A stretch of DNA of 64,000 nucleotides from Pseudoruegeria sp. HB172150 (GCF_013184805.1 NZ_JAATNG010000001.1:434001-498000), one strand, 5' to 3'; positions 51,467 to 60,666 are shown, counted from the first letter of the stretch. Numbers and translations are program-made. The notes: generated by a model from the sequence alone, not told the origin.

Positions 51467-51515
51467 TGAAACATATGAGTCGGGAATTGACAATAACTGA
51501 AACGGATGAAACAGT
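51467..51515 (+). promoter_or_regulatory. RpiR-gene promoter and repeated TGAAAC boxes
   Basis: A consensus -35 TTGACA at 51487-51492 is followed at 17 bases by a weak AACAGT. Three TGAAAC boxes occur at 51467, 51498 and 51507, two of them 9 bases apart across the spacer. They lie in the 104-base gap between the divergent aminotransferase and rpiR genes and are a likely site for the RpiR protein. Confidence 0.4.
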
Positions 51516-51539
51516 TTTTCCTGACAGGGAGAAACAGCG

Positions 51540-52403
51540 TTGCCACATAGCTTCGATCAGCGGCTGGCCGGCAGCTACGACGCGTTGAGCGCAAAGCTGC
51601 GGCAGGCGGGCGACTATGTCGCTGCCAATCCGATCGATGTCGCGACCCGCAGTCTGCGTGCGGTCTCGGCCGATAGCGGGCTGGCGCCGGCGACCTTCTC
51701 GCGCCTGGCTCGGGCGCTCGATTTCGAGAATTTCGAAGCACTGCGGGATTCGATGCGCAGCAAGCTGGGTCGCCGGATGAACGGCTTCGCCGACCGCGCT
51801 GGACGCCTTCAGCAAGAGCATGGCGGCGAGGGAGGCAGTTTCGTGGCGGCGCATCTTCGCGCCTGCCTGGAGAACGTGGAACAGATGGGGCGCGAGATCG
51901 ATACGGACCTCCTCGAGCGGGTGGTCGACCAGTTGCACGGGTCGCGGAAGGTTGTCGCACTGGGCGGTCTCGGTTCGACCGGACCGGTCGAGTACCTGTC
52001 CTACATGGCGAATTTCTGTGCCGACAACTGGTCGCTGGCCAGCCGCATGGGCGCGTCTCTGGGCGCGGGGCTGACCGGGCTGGACGAGCGCGACGCGCTG
52101 ATCATCGTGACGATGCCGCCGTTTTCGGCCCGCTCGATCAGCGCGGCACGGATGGCGGCGGCGCAAGGCGTGTATGTGATCGTGATCACCGACACACACG
52201 CCTGCCCGGCCCTGCGCCACGCGGCGGCGCATTTCATCATGCCGACCGACAGTCCGCATTTCTATTCCTCCTACGTGGCGACACTGGCGCTGATCGAAAC
52301 CATGATCGGGATGCTGGCGGCGCGGGCCGGTAACGCGGCGCGCGAGCGAATCGCGGAGGTGGAAGAAAGCAATCGCCGGCTGGAGGAAACCTGGCCCGGC
52401 TGA
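51540..52403 (+). CDS. RpiR/MurR-family transcriptional regulator
   Basis: A 287-residue regulator. The N-terminal RpiR helix-turn-helix, about 10-80, reads LRAVSADSGLAPATFSRLAR and ALDFENFEALRDSM. A SIS (sugar-isomerase) ligand domain, about 125-260, includes KVVALGGLGSTGPVEYLSYM and DALIIVTMPPFSARSIS. RpiR proteins usually sense phosphosugars or similar acids. It starts at TTG, 8 bases after AGGGAG. The TAXI gene follows after 40 bases, so the regulator probably heads and controls the transport operon. Confidence 0.92.
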   Translation: MPHSFDQRLAGSYDALSAKLRQAGDYVAANPIDVATRSLRAVSADSGLAPATFSRLARALDFENFEALRDSMRSKLGRRMNGFADRAGRLQQEHGGEGGSFVAAHLRACLENVEQMGREIDTDLLERVVDQLHGSRKVVALGGLGSTGPVEYLSYMANFCADNWSLASRMGASLGAGLTGLDERDALIIVTMPPFSARSISAARMAAAQGVYVIVITDTHACPALRHAAAHFIMPTDSPHFYSSYVATLALIETMIGMLAARAGNAARERIAEVEESNRRLEETWPG

Positions 52404-52443
52404 ACCCGAAGCGTAATGTGAGTTGAACCAAGGGAGAAAACAT

Positions 52444-53412
52444 ATGTTCACTCGATTTAAATTTGCAGTCACTGGTGCTGCGCTTGCCGCCGTTATGGCC
52501 CCGGCCGCCATGGCCGAGGAGTTCATCACCATCGGCACCGGCGGTGTCACCGGCGTCTATTATCCGACCGGGGGCGCGATCTGCCGTCTGGTGAACAAGG
52601 GCCGGAAAGAACACGGTATCCGCTGCTCGGTCGAATCCACCGGCGGCTCGGTCTACAACCTGAACACCATCCGCGAAGGCGAACTGGAATTCGGCGTGGC
52701 TCAGTCGGACTGGCAGTACCACGCCTATAACGGCAGCTCGAGCTTCGAGGATGCCGGTCCATTCGAAGAACTGCGCGCAGTCTTTTCGGTGCATCCGGAA
52801 CCGTTCACCGTGGTGGCGCGTGCCGATGCGGGCGTCAGCTCCTTCGAGGACCTGAAGGGTAAGCGCGTGAACATCGGTAACCCGGGTTCCGGTCAGCGCG
52901 GTACGATGGACGTGGTGCTGGACGCGATGGGCTGGACGACAGACGATTTCGCCCTCGCGACCGAGTTGAAGGCGGCAGAACAGTCTGCCGCGCTTTGCGA
53001 CAACCAGATCGATGCGATGATCTACACTGTCGGCCACCCGTCGGGTTCGATCCAGGAAGCCACCACGGCCTGTGACTCTGTGCTGGTCAACGTGACCGGT
53101 CCGGCGATCGACGGGCTTGTCGAGGAAAACAGCTTTTACCGCGTGGCCACGGTCCCCGGCGGCATGTACCGCGGCAATGACGAGGACGTGACCACCTTCG
53201 GCGTTGGCGCGACCTTCGTTTCTTCCTCCGCGGTCAGCGAAGAAGCCGTGTACCAGGTGGTGAAGGCGGTCTTCGACAACTTCGAGGATTTCAAAGGTCT
53301 GCACCCGGCCTTCGCAAACCTGAAGCCCGAGGAAATGATCAAGGACGGCCTGTCTGCGCCGCTGCATGACGGCGCCGCGAAATATTATCGCGAACAGGGC
53401 TGGATGGAGTAA
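52444..53412 (+). CDS. TAXI-family TRAP transporter substrate-binding protein
   Basis: A 322-residue periplasmic binding protein. The signal peptide is [20 protein letters not shown] with cleavage after [23 protein letters not shown] at the mature N-terminus is the diagnostic TAXI motif, and [20 protein letters not shown] and [20 protein letters not shown] follow. It delivers a carboxylate- or amino-acid-like solute to the fused TRAP permease encoded 102 bases downstream. The ligand is unknown. A hairpin in that gap probably lets the binding protein be made in excess. Confidence 0.95.
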   Translation: MFTRFKFAVTGAALAAVMAPAAMAEEFITIGTGGVTGVYYPTGGAICRLVNKGRKEHGIRCSVESTGGSVYNLNTIREGELEFGVAQSDWQYHAYNGSSSFEDAGPFEELRAVFSVHPEPFTVVARADAGVSSFEDLKGKRVNIGNPGSGQRGTMDVVLDAMGWTTDDFALATELKAAEQSAALCDNQIDAMIYTVGHPSGSIQEATTACDSVLVNVTGPAIDGLVEENSFYRVATVPGGMYRGNDEDVTTFGVGATFVSSSAVSEEAVYQVVKAVFDNFEDFKGLHPAFANLKPEEMIKDGLSAPLHDGAAKYYREQGWME

Positions 53413-53425
53413 TCCGGCAGTTTCG

Positions 53426-53450
53426 ACGGGGCCCGCTTGCCGGGCCCCGT
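53426..53450 (+). terminator. Intra-operon hairpin between binding protein and permease genes
   Basis: A perfect 10-bp stem, ACGGGGCCCG/CGGGCCCCGT, with a CTTGC loop and no U-run after it. It is suited to partial termination or to protecting the upstream mRNA segment from 3' decay, giving more binding protein than permease. Confidence 0.6.
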
Positions 53451-53514
53451 TACATCCTTAAGATGAATCATAAGCGACTGGCGCCAACAGCCGGCGGGAC
53501 GGGGAGTTGAGATT

Positions 53515-56136
53515 ATGGCCGAAGAGTCCGGAAAATCCCGCGCATTGAGCGAGGAAGAACTTCAGGATCTTGTCGCCTCGACCGATTCCGGGGCACGCAA
53601 TCCCACCGGTCCGGTCGGCACGGCGTTGGCGATCATCGCGGTGGTCTGGTCGGTGTTCCAGGTAATCCTGGCCTCGCCCTGGGCGAACTACCTGCTGCCC
53701 GGCGACGTGATCAACAACTCACGACAGATCCACCTGGCTTTCGCGATCTTCCTGGCGTTCATGGCCTATCCGGCGCTGAAAAGCTCTCCGCGCAGTTACA
53801 TCCCGATCCAGGACTGGATCATGGCCTTCCTCGGCGTCTTCACGGCGCTTTACGGCTATATCTTCTATGACAAGATCGTGCAGGCCGGCGGGCTGGCGGA
53901 CGATACCGACAAGTGGTTCGCGCTGCTGGGCCTGATCCTGTTGTTCGAGGGCGCGCGTCGGGCCTTGGGGCCGGCGATGGCGATCATCGCTACGATCTTC
54001 CTGCTTTACGTCTTCTTCGGTTCCTCCCCGTGGGTGCCCGAGGTGATCCGTTGGAAGGGCGCCTCGCTGCAGAAGGCGATGAGCCACATGTGGATCACGT
54101 CCGAGGGTGTGTTCGGCATCGCGCTGGGCGTGTCGACAAAGTTCGTCTTCCTGTTCGTACTATTCGGCGCGCTGCTGGAGAAGGCGGGCGCGGGCAATTA
54201 CTTCATCAAGATGGCCTTCGGCGCGCTGGGCCACCTGCGCGGCGGTCCGGCAAAGGCGGCGGTCGTCGGCTCCGCTGCGACCGGCCTGATTTCTGGCTCG
54301 TCCATCGCCAACGTCGTGACCACCGGCACCTTCACCATTCCGCTGATGAAACGGGTCGGGTTCTCTTCGGAAAAGGCAGGCGCGGTCGAGGTCGCAAGCT
54401 CTGTCAACGGGCAGATCATGCCGCCGGTCATGGGCGCCGCGGCGTTCCTGATGGTGGAGTATGTGGGCATTTCCTACGTAGAGGTAATTACCCACGCCTT
54501 CCTGCCAGCCGCGATCAGCTACATCGCGCTGGTCTATATCGTTCACCTGGAAGCCGTGAAGAACCGGATGCCGACGCTGGGCAACCGCGTGGTGTCGCTG
54601 GGCCGGACAATCGGCGGGATGGCGGCATTCTTCGCCGTTTTTGCGGCGGTCTGCTATGCCGTTCAGTTCCCGGTGAAATGGATCGTGTCGGCCGTGCCGG
54701 GCGGGTCCGGCTGGGTGCTGTCGCTGTTGCTGCTGGCGGCCTATGCGGCGCTTGTCTGGGTCGCGGCGCAGACGCCGGACTTGGAGCCGGACGACCCGAA
54801 TGCCGAGACGGTGGAACTTCCCGAGGTGGGCAAGATCTACAAGTCGGGCCTCTATTACCTGCTGCCGATCATCGTGCTGGTCTACTTCCTGATGATCGAG
54901 CAGAAATCGCCGGGCCTCAGCGCCTTCTGGGCCAGTGCGCTGCTCTTCGCCATCCTGCTGACCCAGCGCCCGCTGAAGGCTCTGTTCCGCGGCGAGGGCG
55001 AGATGGGCGAGAAGTTCCGCGCCGGGGTCATCGACCTGTGGCAGGGGCTGGTGGACGGTGCGCGCAACATGATCGGTATCGGCCTGGCCACGGCCACGGC
55101 GGGTGTGATCGTGGGAACCGTCACGCTGACCGGTGTCGGGCAGGTAATGGCGGACCTGGTGGAGTTCCTGTCCGGCGGCAACCTGATCCTGATGCTGGTG
55201 ATGGTGGGGCTGCTGAGCCTGGTACTGGGCATGGGCCTGCCTACCACGGCGAACTATATCGTGGTGTCGTCGCTAATGGCCGGCGTGGTCGTCGAGCTTG
55301 GCGCGCAGTCGGGGCTGATCGTGCCGCTGATCGCGGTGCACCTCTTCGTCTTCTACTTCGGCATCATGGCGGATGTGACGCCGCCGGTCGGGCTGGCGAG
55401 TTTCGCCGCTGCGGCTGTGTCGGGCGGTGACGCGATCCGCACCGGGTTCACGGCGTTCTTCTACTCGCTGCGCACCGTGGCGCTCCCGTTCGTGTTCATC
55501 TTCAACACCGACCTGCTTCTGATCGACGTTACGTTGGTCGAGGGGATCATGGTCGCGATCATCAGTACGATCGGAATCCTGATCTTCACTGCCGGCACGA
55601 TGGGGTATTTCGTTTCGCGGTCCCGGATCTATGAGAGCGTGGCGCTGGTGCTGATCGCCTTTGCGCTGTTCCGGCCGGGCTTCTTCATGGACATGATCCA
55701 GCCGCCGTACGAGACCATTGCACCGGCGGAGCTGGAGACTGCGCTCGACAATGCGCCGCCCGGCAGGGAATTGCGGCTGGTGGTGTCCGGACCCGACTTC
55801 GACACGCTGGAGCCGAAGGACACGACGGTCGTGCTGACCACGACCGATGCGTCCGGGGCCGAGCAACTCGAGGCGTCGGGCCTGCTGCTGATGGAAGAAA
55901 CCGACGGACAGGTGCCGATGGAAGAGCCGATGTTCGGCACGCCTTACTCGGACACGCTGTCGAGCTTCGATTTCTACGGTGATGAGCCGGTAGTCCTGTC
56001 CTCGGTCCAGGCCCCGGCAGATCAACTGCCGAAAGAACTGATCTTCATCCCGGCGTTGCTGCTGCTCGGGCTGATCGTGATGCTGCAGCGTGGCCGCGCG
56101 CCGAAAGAGGCGGCGGGAGAGGAGGCCATCCAATGA
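53515..56136 (+). CDS. Fused TRAP transporter permease (DctQM type, TAXI partner)
   Basis: An 873-residue membrane protein. The four-helix DctQ-like part (about 30-190) and the large DctM-like part (about 190-700) are joined, as usual for TAXI systems. Landmarks are KAAVVGSAATGLISGSSIAN, VASSVNGQIMPPVMGAAAFL and LGMGLPTTANYIVVSSLMAG. A predicted extracytoplasmic insert of about 110 residues (about 735-845), rich in Glu/Asp/Thr, precedes a final membrane helix. It couples substrate uptake to a sodium or proton gradient. The stop overlaps the universal stress protein start. Confidence 0.95.
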   Translation: MAEESGKSRALSEEELQDLVASTDSGARNPTGPVGTALAIIAVVWSVFQVILASPWANYLLPGDVINNSRQIHLAFAIFLAFMAYPALKSSPRSYIPIQDWIMAFLGVFTALYGYIFYDKIVQAGGLADDTDKWFALLGLILLFEGARRALGPAMAIIATIFLLYVFFGSSPWVPEVIRWKGASLQKAMSHMWITSEGVFGIALGVSTKFVFLFVLFGALLEKAGAGNYFIKMAFGALGHLRGGPAKAAVVGSAATGLISGSSIANVVTTGTFTIPLMKRVGFSSEKAGAVEVASSVNGQIMPPVMGAAAFLMVEYVGISYVEVITHAFLPAAISYIALVYIVHLEAVKNRMPTLGNRVVSLGRTIGGMAAFFAVFAAVCYAVQFPVKWIVSAVPGGSGWVLSLLLLAAYAALVWVAAQTPDLEPDDPNAETVELPEVGKIYKSGLYYLLPIIVLVYFLMIEQKSPGLSAFWASALLFAILLTQRPLKALFRGEGEMGEKFRAGVIDLWQGLVDGARNMIGIGLATATAGVIVGTVTLTGVGQVMADLVEFLSGGNLILMLVMVGLLSLVLGMGLPTTANYIVVSSLMAGVVVELGAQSGLIVPLIAVHLFVFYFGIMADVTPPVGLASFAAAAVSGGDAIRTGFTAFFYSLRTVALPFVFIFNTDLLLIDVTLVEGIMVAIISTIGILIFTAGTMGYFVSRSRIYESVALVLIAFALFRPGFFMDMIQPPYETIAPAELETALDNAPPGRELRLVVSGPDFDTLEPKDTTVVLTTTDASGAEQLEASGLLLMEETDGQVPMEEPMFGTPYSDTLSSFDFYGDEPVVLSSVQAPADQLPKELIFIPALLLLGLIVMLQRGRAPKEAAGEEAIQ

Positions 56137-56564
56137 CGCAACCCGTTCTGTGCGCCGTCGATATTTCGAACGGGCTGGAAGACGTGAAGGTGGTGAAACG
56201 CGCCAAGCAGATCGCGGACCTGGACGGTACCGGTCTGGACGTGATCACCGTGCTGCCGGATTTCGGGATGAGCATCGTCGGCACTTACTTCAGCAGTGAC
56301 CATCACGCCGAAGCGGTGAGCAAGGCGAAGAAGCTGCTGAACGATCTGGTAACGGCAGCCATCGGTGACGAGGCGAATGCCGCGGCCCGGCATATCGTCG
56401 CCACCGGCAATGCCTACGAAAAGATCCTGCAGACGGCAAAGAGCGACAGCGCGCAGCTGATCGTGATCGGCGCGCACAAGCCGGACCTGAAGGACTACCT
56501 GCTTGGTCCGAACGCCGCCCGAGTGGTGCGGCACTCGGAATGCTCGGTCTACGTAGTGCGCTGA
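56133..56564 (+). CDS. Universal stress protein coupled to the TRAP transporter
   Basis: A 143-residue UspA-fold protein. LCAVDISNGLEDVKVVKRAK opens the domain and LIVIGAHKPDLKDYLLGPNA with VRHSECSVYVVR closes it. The ATP-binding G-2x-G-9x-G(S/T) motif is incomplete here (GAHK and GPNA). ATGA overlap with the permease resembles the TeaABCD ectoine TRAP system, where the stress protein TeaD sits at the end of the operon and modulates transport. A similar role is inferred. Confidence 0.92.
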   Translation: MTQPVLCAVDISNGLEDVKVVKRAKQIADLDGTGLDVITVLPDFGMSIVGTYFSSDHHAEAVSKAKKLLNDLVTAAIGDEANAAARHIVATGNAYEKILQTAKSDSAQLIVIGAHKPDLKDYLLGPNAARVVRHSECSVYVVR

Positions 56565-56737
56565 CGGCCTTCCCGCACAGGTGATGTGCAGCGGCCGGTT
56601 TGGCCTTTCGGTGCCGGGCGGGCGCTGCTAACGTGGCGCGGCCGGCGGGTTTTTCGCGATCGCCGGCCTCCTCGCCATGGCACCCGATGCGGCGCCAGAG
56701 CCCGGACAATCCCGAAAAATCCGCCCGGAGATAGCCC

Positions 56738-57508
56738 ATGCCGATTACCACGCGCCGCATTCGTCACGACCTGAAGTTCCGCAGGACCACGGTTGTTTCC
56801 AATACCCGGATCACCCCGCAGATGGCGCGGATCGTGGTAAAGTCGCCGGAGTTGGAGGGATTCCAATGTCCCGGGTTCGACGATCACATCCGGCTGGCAT
56901 TCCCGGAGCCGGGCCAGGCTCTGGATAAGCCGACGCCAGGTGAACGTGGGCTGGAATGGCCGAACGGGCGCCCGGAAACGCGGCAGTTCACGCCGCGCTT
57001 CTTCGATCCGGAGGCGCAGGAACTGACGCTGGATTTCGTGCTGCACGAGGTCGGCGTGGCGGGGCCGTGGGCGATGGATGCCAGGCCGGGCGATGAGCTG
57101 GGCGTTGGCGGGCCGCGCGGGTCCTTCCTGGTCGAGGGGCAGGCGGACTGGGAGCTGCTGATGGGCGACGGCACCGCGCTGCCGGCGATCGCGCGGCGGC
57201 TGGAGGCACTGCCTGCCGGTGCGAAAGCGCGCGCGGTTATCGAGGTGGCGGATGCCGCCGAGGAGCAGCAGATCGAGAGTGCCGCGGATGTCGAAATGGT
57301 CTGGCTTCACGCCGACAAGGGCGAGACACTTCAGGGCTATCTCGATACGCTGAGCCTGCCGGAGGGCGAAGGGTTCGTCTTTTTTGCCGCCGAGGCCGAC
57401 GCGGTCAGCAAAGCGCGCGAGAAACTGGACGCGCTAGGCCATCCGGGTTCGCATCTGAAGGCATCGAATTACTGGCGCAAGGGCGAGGCCGACGCGCACG
57501 ACCACTAG
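56738..57508 (+). CDS. Siderophore-interacting protein (FAD-binding ferric reductase)
   Basis: A 256-residue SIP-family flavoprotein related to ViuB/YqjH. RPETRQFTPRFFDPEAQELT is the conserved FAD-binding RxYT-type strand (here RQFT), followed by LDFVLHEVGVAGPWAMDARP and GGPRGSFLVEG with the FAD phosphate loop. The C-terminal SIP domain with VFFAAEADAVSKAREKLDAL and HLKASNYWRKGEADAHDH is typical. It releases iron from ferric siderophores by reduction in the cytosol. It lies next to the TonB/heme genes and is convergent with tonB, in keeping with an iron-uptake region. Confidence 0.92.
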   Translation: MPITTRRIRHDLKFRRTTVVSNTRITPQMARIVVKSPELEGFQCPGFDDHIRLAFPEPGQALDKPTPGERGLEWPNGRPETRQFTPRFFDPEAQELTLDFVLHEVGVAGPWAMDARPGDELGVGGPRGSFLVEGQADWELLMGDGTALPAIARRLEALPAGAKARAVIEVADAAEEQQIESAADVEMVWLHADKGETLQGYLDTLSLPEGEGFVFFAAEADAVSKAREKLDALGHPGSHLKASNYWRKGEADAHDH

Positions 57509-57552
57509 GTGCACCGGACGCTCGGGTTATTCAGTAGCAGTAGCCGCCGGGC

Positions 57553-58740
57553 CTAGCGCCCGGCGAACTCCACGGACCAGCGCGTCTGCGCTCCGGGCGG
57601 CGGCGGCGGGAATGGCGCCGCTCGGCGGATGTGGTTCATTGCGATCTGGTCCAGTTCAGCGCTGCCTGAGGACCGCGCGATGCCGACGGATCCCAGCCCG
57701 CCCGACGGCGTGATCGAGAACGAAACGAGCGCCACGCCCTGAAGGCGCGTGCGGTCTCGCCGCGTGCGGCTGATCTTGGACATGACCTTGTTGCCGTACT
57801 GCGCCGCGGCGCGGGCATTCGCGGCGGCCAGCGCACCGGCGCTGCTTCCGCTGCCATTGCTGGCATCCGGTCCCTCAGCCTGCCCTGTATCGCGGCCGCG
57901 CACGCCGTCCTCTGTCGCGTTGCCCGCGTTGCGCACGGGCTGTGGCGGCGGCGGGGTGGGCCGCGGAGGCGTCTCCTCAACACGCTCTGGCACCAGATCG
58001 TCTGGCCGGGGCGCCGGCGGCGGCGCTTGGGTGACCGCAAGTTCGGAGCCTTCGGTTTCGACCGCTTCGAGGGTCTCCACCGGTGTGGGTGTCACGGGTT
58101 CCGCCGTTTCGACCGGGACCGGCGGAGGCGTTTCGGTCACCGGCGTTTCCTCCGGCGGTTCGGTTGCCGGCGTGACCGGATTGATTGGGGCGGCCGGTGT
58201 CAGCGTGCTGCTCTCGACCATCGCCGTAACGACCGGTTCGGCGGTTTCGGTCAGGTGCGCGGCGGTAGCGGTGGTCGGCTCGGCCTCGGCCACTTCCTCT
58301 GGTTCCGGCTCAGGAGCTTCGATTGGGACTGGCGGTGGTGCTTCCGCGGCTTCAGTGACCTCTGCGGTCTCTGTTTCCACGACTTCGACCGTTTCGGTCT
58401 CGGTCGGCATCACGTCGGCCGCGGTTTCGGTCTCCACCGGCTCGGGCGATTCCACAGGCTCCGCCGGCTGTGTCTCCGTCACCTCTTCGGGCTCGGCGAT
58501 TTCTTCGGTTTCCGCGGCTTCGGTGACTTCCACCTCCTCGGCCTCGGTTACCTCGGTCGGTTCGACTTCGGACGGCGTGCCGGTGACCATGTCGGCAAAG
58601 CTGTTGCCCAGCTTCGCCACACCGGCGGGCGCGCTGTCGAGCGGCGGGGGCGGCGCGGCGCTGACGGCGACCATGCCGCCGCCATGGATGGCGATAGAGG
58701 CGGCGAGAGCGCCGAAGGCTATGACGGGCGCGCGCTTCAT
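57553..58740 (-). CDS. tonB: TonB-family energy transducer
   Basis: A 395-residue TonB-type protein. The N-terminal anchor is VIAFGALAASIAIHGGGMVA. A very long periplasmic spacer (about 50-290), rich in Glu, Thr, Val and Pro, includes repeats such as TEAEEVEVTEAAETEEIAEP. The C-terminal domain (about 310-395) holds VMSKISRTRRDRTRLQGVAL and AAPFPPPPPGAQTRWSVEF. It passes proton-motive energy from ExbB-ExbD to outer-membrane receptors. It is the last gene of the exb operon, overlapping the exbD stop by 4 bases. The spacer is about twice that of E. coli TonB. Confidence 0.9.
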   Translation of the reverse strand: MKRAPVIAFGALAASIAIHGGGMVAVSAAPPPPLDSAPAGVAKLGNSFADMVTGTPSEVEPTEVTEAEEVEVTEAAETEEIAEPEEVTETQPAEPVESPEPVETETAADVMPTETETVEVVETETAEVTEAAEAPPPVPIEAPEPEPEEVAEAEPTTATAAHLTETAEPVVTAMVESSTLTPAAPINPVTPATEPPEETPVTETPPPVPVETAEPVTPTPVETLEAVETEGSELAVTQAPPPAPRPDDLVPERVEETPPRPTPPPPQPVRNAGNATEDGVRGRDTGQAEGPDASNGSGSSAGALAAANARAAAQYGNKVMSKISRTRRDRTRLQGVALVSFSITPSGGLGSVGIARSSGSAELDQIAMNHIRRAAPFPPPPPGAQTRWSVEFAGR

Positions 58741-59144
58741 TCGAGGCCCTTCTGGGTGATCAACCAGATGTCGCCCGCGCCCGCCGCGCGCAGTTCCCCG
58801 GCAAGCGAAAGCAATGTGCGGGCGGGAAGGTTGCGATCCGGGACGAGGCGCAGTTCGGTGGTTTCCTCGCCTTCCGCATCGGTTCCGGTTTCCGACTGCG
58901 CCACCACGCCGGCCACGTCGATGGGTTCCGAACGGTAGGACAGGCTGCCGTCGGGCAGCACGACGGCGGCATCCGGCGGCGCGCGACCCTCCAGTTCCGC
59001 GGTGTCCACCAGTTCCACGCGGTTGTCGAGCGGCGGCGCCAGCGCGCCCGCGATCATGAAGAAGATCAGCATCAGGAAGACGATGTTGATGAGCGCGATC
59101 GTCGGCTCGCCTTTCTGTCGCTGAGAGGGGCGGCGGAGCGGCAT
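58737..59144 (-). CDS. exbD: ExbD-type proton-channel subunit (second copy)
   Basis: A 135-residue ExbD/TolR protein. The single membrane helix, TIALINIVFLMLIFFMIAGA at about 15-34, lacks the usual Asp at the start of the helix (E. coli ExbD has MTPMIDVVFLLLIFF; here LINIVFLMLIFF, so Asn replaces Asp). A periplasmic domain follows, with a Glu/Thr-rich insert. The substitution suggests that this copy may not carry protons itself and may pair with the other ExbD. It is 4 bases downstream of that gene and overlaps tonB. Confidence 0.88.
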   Translation of the reverse strand: MPLRRPSQRQKGEPTIALINIVFLMLIFFMIAGALAPPLDNRVELVDTAELEGRAPPDAAVVLPDGSLSYRSEPIDVAGVVAQSETGTDAEGEETTELRLVPDRNLPARTLLSLAGELRAAGAGDIWLITQKGLE

Positions 59145-59148
59145 GGGA

Positions 59149-59541
59149 CTACTCCAGCACCGTGACGTTCAGGTCGGGCAGACCACGCAGCGTCACCAGC
59201 AGTTCGATCAGTTGCTGCGAAGTCGTCTCGTCGTCCGCGATGGTGACGAGCACGGTCGCGTCCTCGCCGTCGCGCAGTTCTTGCAGCCGGTCCGCCAGCG
59301 CATCGATCTCAACAGGCTGACCGTTCACCGACATCTCTTCCGCGGACAGCCGCAGAAAGATCGGGGGCGTCGCGCTGGCGGCGGCAGGTGCGGCGGAGGC
59401 GCCGCCGGTGGTCAGCGGGATCTCGGCGAACTTGGTGAAGGTCGAACTCAGCATGAAAAACAGCAGCAGAAGAAAGATGACGTCGATCAGCGATGTCATC
59501 GAGACGGCGCGGCGGCGCTTGACTGCGCCTCTAATTGGCAT
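59149..59541 (-). CDS. exbD: ExbD-type proton-channel subunit (first copy)
   Basis: A 130-residue ExbD with the canonical transmembrane helix SMTSLIDVIFLLLLFFMLSS (residues 15-34), which includes the protonatable Asp, and a periplasmic C-terminal domain of about 90 residues that begins TFTKFAEIPL. With ExbB it forms the proton-driven motor for TonB. Its ATG lies 11 bases inside the end of exbB (59531-59541). A frame extending to 59667 is rejected because it lies inside exbB. Confidence 0.92.
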   Translation of the reverse strand: MPIRGAVKRRRAVSMTSLIDVIFLLLLFFMLSSTFTKFAEIPLTTGGASAAPAAASATPPIFLRLSAEEMSVNGQPVEIDALADRLQELRDGEDATVLVTIADDETTSQQLIELLVTLRGLPDLNVTVLE

Positions 59542-60223
59542 GGGCGGCCAGCACGGCGCTTGCCGGGCGGCGGGGCGGCGTGGCGGTCTTTGCGACCGGG
59601 TGCGGGCAGAACACGGTCTCCACGGCAATCTCTGCAAGCGCGCGTTCGCGCGAGACGCGGGATTCAAGGAAGGTCAGCATCAGGCTGGTGGGCATCGACA
59701 CGGCGAGTCCCGCCGCGGTGGTCATCAGAGCGACCCAGATGCCGCCGGCCAGTGTGGAAGGATCCACCGAAGAGCCGGCCTCCTGCAGAGCCTGGAAAGC
59801 GTCGATCATGCCGAGCACGGTACCGAACAGACCCAGAAGCGGTGCGATCTGCGCGATGGAATCGAGGATGCGGAAACCGCGTTCCAGCTTGTCGAGACGC
59901 AGGGCGGCCTCGGCTTCTACACGGGTCTTGGTTTCGGCGGACGGATTCTCGACCGCACGAAGCAGGATCGGGGCAAGGTGGCTGCGGCTGGCCTTCAGCT
60001 TTTCCCGCGCGGCCTTCAGGCGGCCGGCGTCGAGATCCTGCAGGGCCAGGCGGATGCGGCGATGCCGACCGACGCCCGAGGCGGCATAATGCCAGAGCTT
60101 GTAAAGGATCACCGCCAAGGAAAGGACGGACAGGACCAGCAGCAGCGCCACGACAGGGCCGCCGAGGTCCACGATGCCCTGAACACGGTCCTGCAGAAGG
60201 GTTGTCATTTCGCTCCAGTTCAC
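59531..60223 (-). CDS. exbB: ExbB/TolQ/MotA-type proton channel subunit
   Basis: A 230-residue inner-membrane protein with three helices. The first is VVALLLVLSVLSLAVILYKL; helices two and three are in IAQIAPLLGLFGTVLGMIDA and GGIWVALMTTAAGLAVSMPT. These are the MotA/TolQ/ExbB signatures. It builds the pentameric scaffold around ExbD. The start overlaps the stop of the upstream small protein by 4 bases, so the whole set of five genes is translationally linked. Confidence 0.94.
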   Translation of the reverse strand: MNWSEMTTLLQDRVQGIVDLGGPVVALLLVLSVLSLAVILYKLWHYAASGVGRHRRIRLALQDLDAGRLKAAREKLKASRSHLAPILLRAVENPSAETKTRVEAEAALRLDKLERGFRILDSIAQIAPLLGLFGTVLGMIDAFQALQEAGSSVDPSTLAGGIWVALMTTAAGLAVSMPTSLMLTFLESRVSRERALAEIAVETVFCPHPVAKTATPPRRPASAVLAAHAN

Positions 60224-60666
60224 CCGATCACCTCGACATCAGAGCGGGTGGAAAGTTCCAGCTTGTCGGTGCAGGTTGCCGGATCCAGCCCTTCGCCGTC
60301 GCAGGCCTGGATGCCATTGATCAGGACCTGTCCGAGATTGCCGCATTCAAGGCCCGGCACGTCGAACTGGCGCACGCGCGGGCGGCTGACAGGCAGGGTC
60401 TGCAGGTCGAACAGGGTCAGGCGTTCGACCACGCCGCCCTTGGTCAGCAGCACTGTTTCCAGAACCAGCTTGTCCACCTGTGTGCCGAGCCCGTTGGTGG
60501 CCATGAATGTCAGGCGGCAGGCGCCGTCCAGCGGTGCGGCGCTGTTCAGTTCCACGAACAGCGCGGGTGCGTCTTCGACCGCTTCCTGCGCCATGGCCTG
60601 ACCGCCCGAAAAAGCCAGGGCAAACGCCGTGGCCAGGCAAATCGAATTCGTTCGGGATACACCCAT
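60220..60666 (-). CDS. Exported protein heading the exb operon (unknown function)
   Basis: A 148-residue exported protein. The signal peptide, CLATAFALAFSGGQAMAQEA, is cleaved after AMA. The mature part is beta-rich with four cysteines (GACRLTF, LECGN, QACDG, ATCTD). I do not recognise a named family. As the first gene of the exb-tonB operon, and overlapping exbB by ATGA, it probably acts in the periplasm with the TonB machinery. It is 303 bases from the divergent hmuS start, across the iron-controlled promoter region. Confidence 0.8.
   Translation of the reverse strand: MGVSRTNSICLATAFALAFSGGQAMAQEAVEDAPALFVELNSAAPLDGACRLTFMATNGLGTQVDKLVLETVLLTKGGVVERLTLFDLQTLPVSRPRVRQFDVPGLECGNLGQVLINGIQACDGEGLDPATCTDKLELSTRSDVEVIG

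Noticed and set aside
51436-51960. N-terminal extension of the aminotransferase to 51960
   Set aside because: It would run through the divergent promoter region and antisense to the RpiR gene. MNHVFPRHTR is the normal family start.
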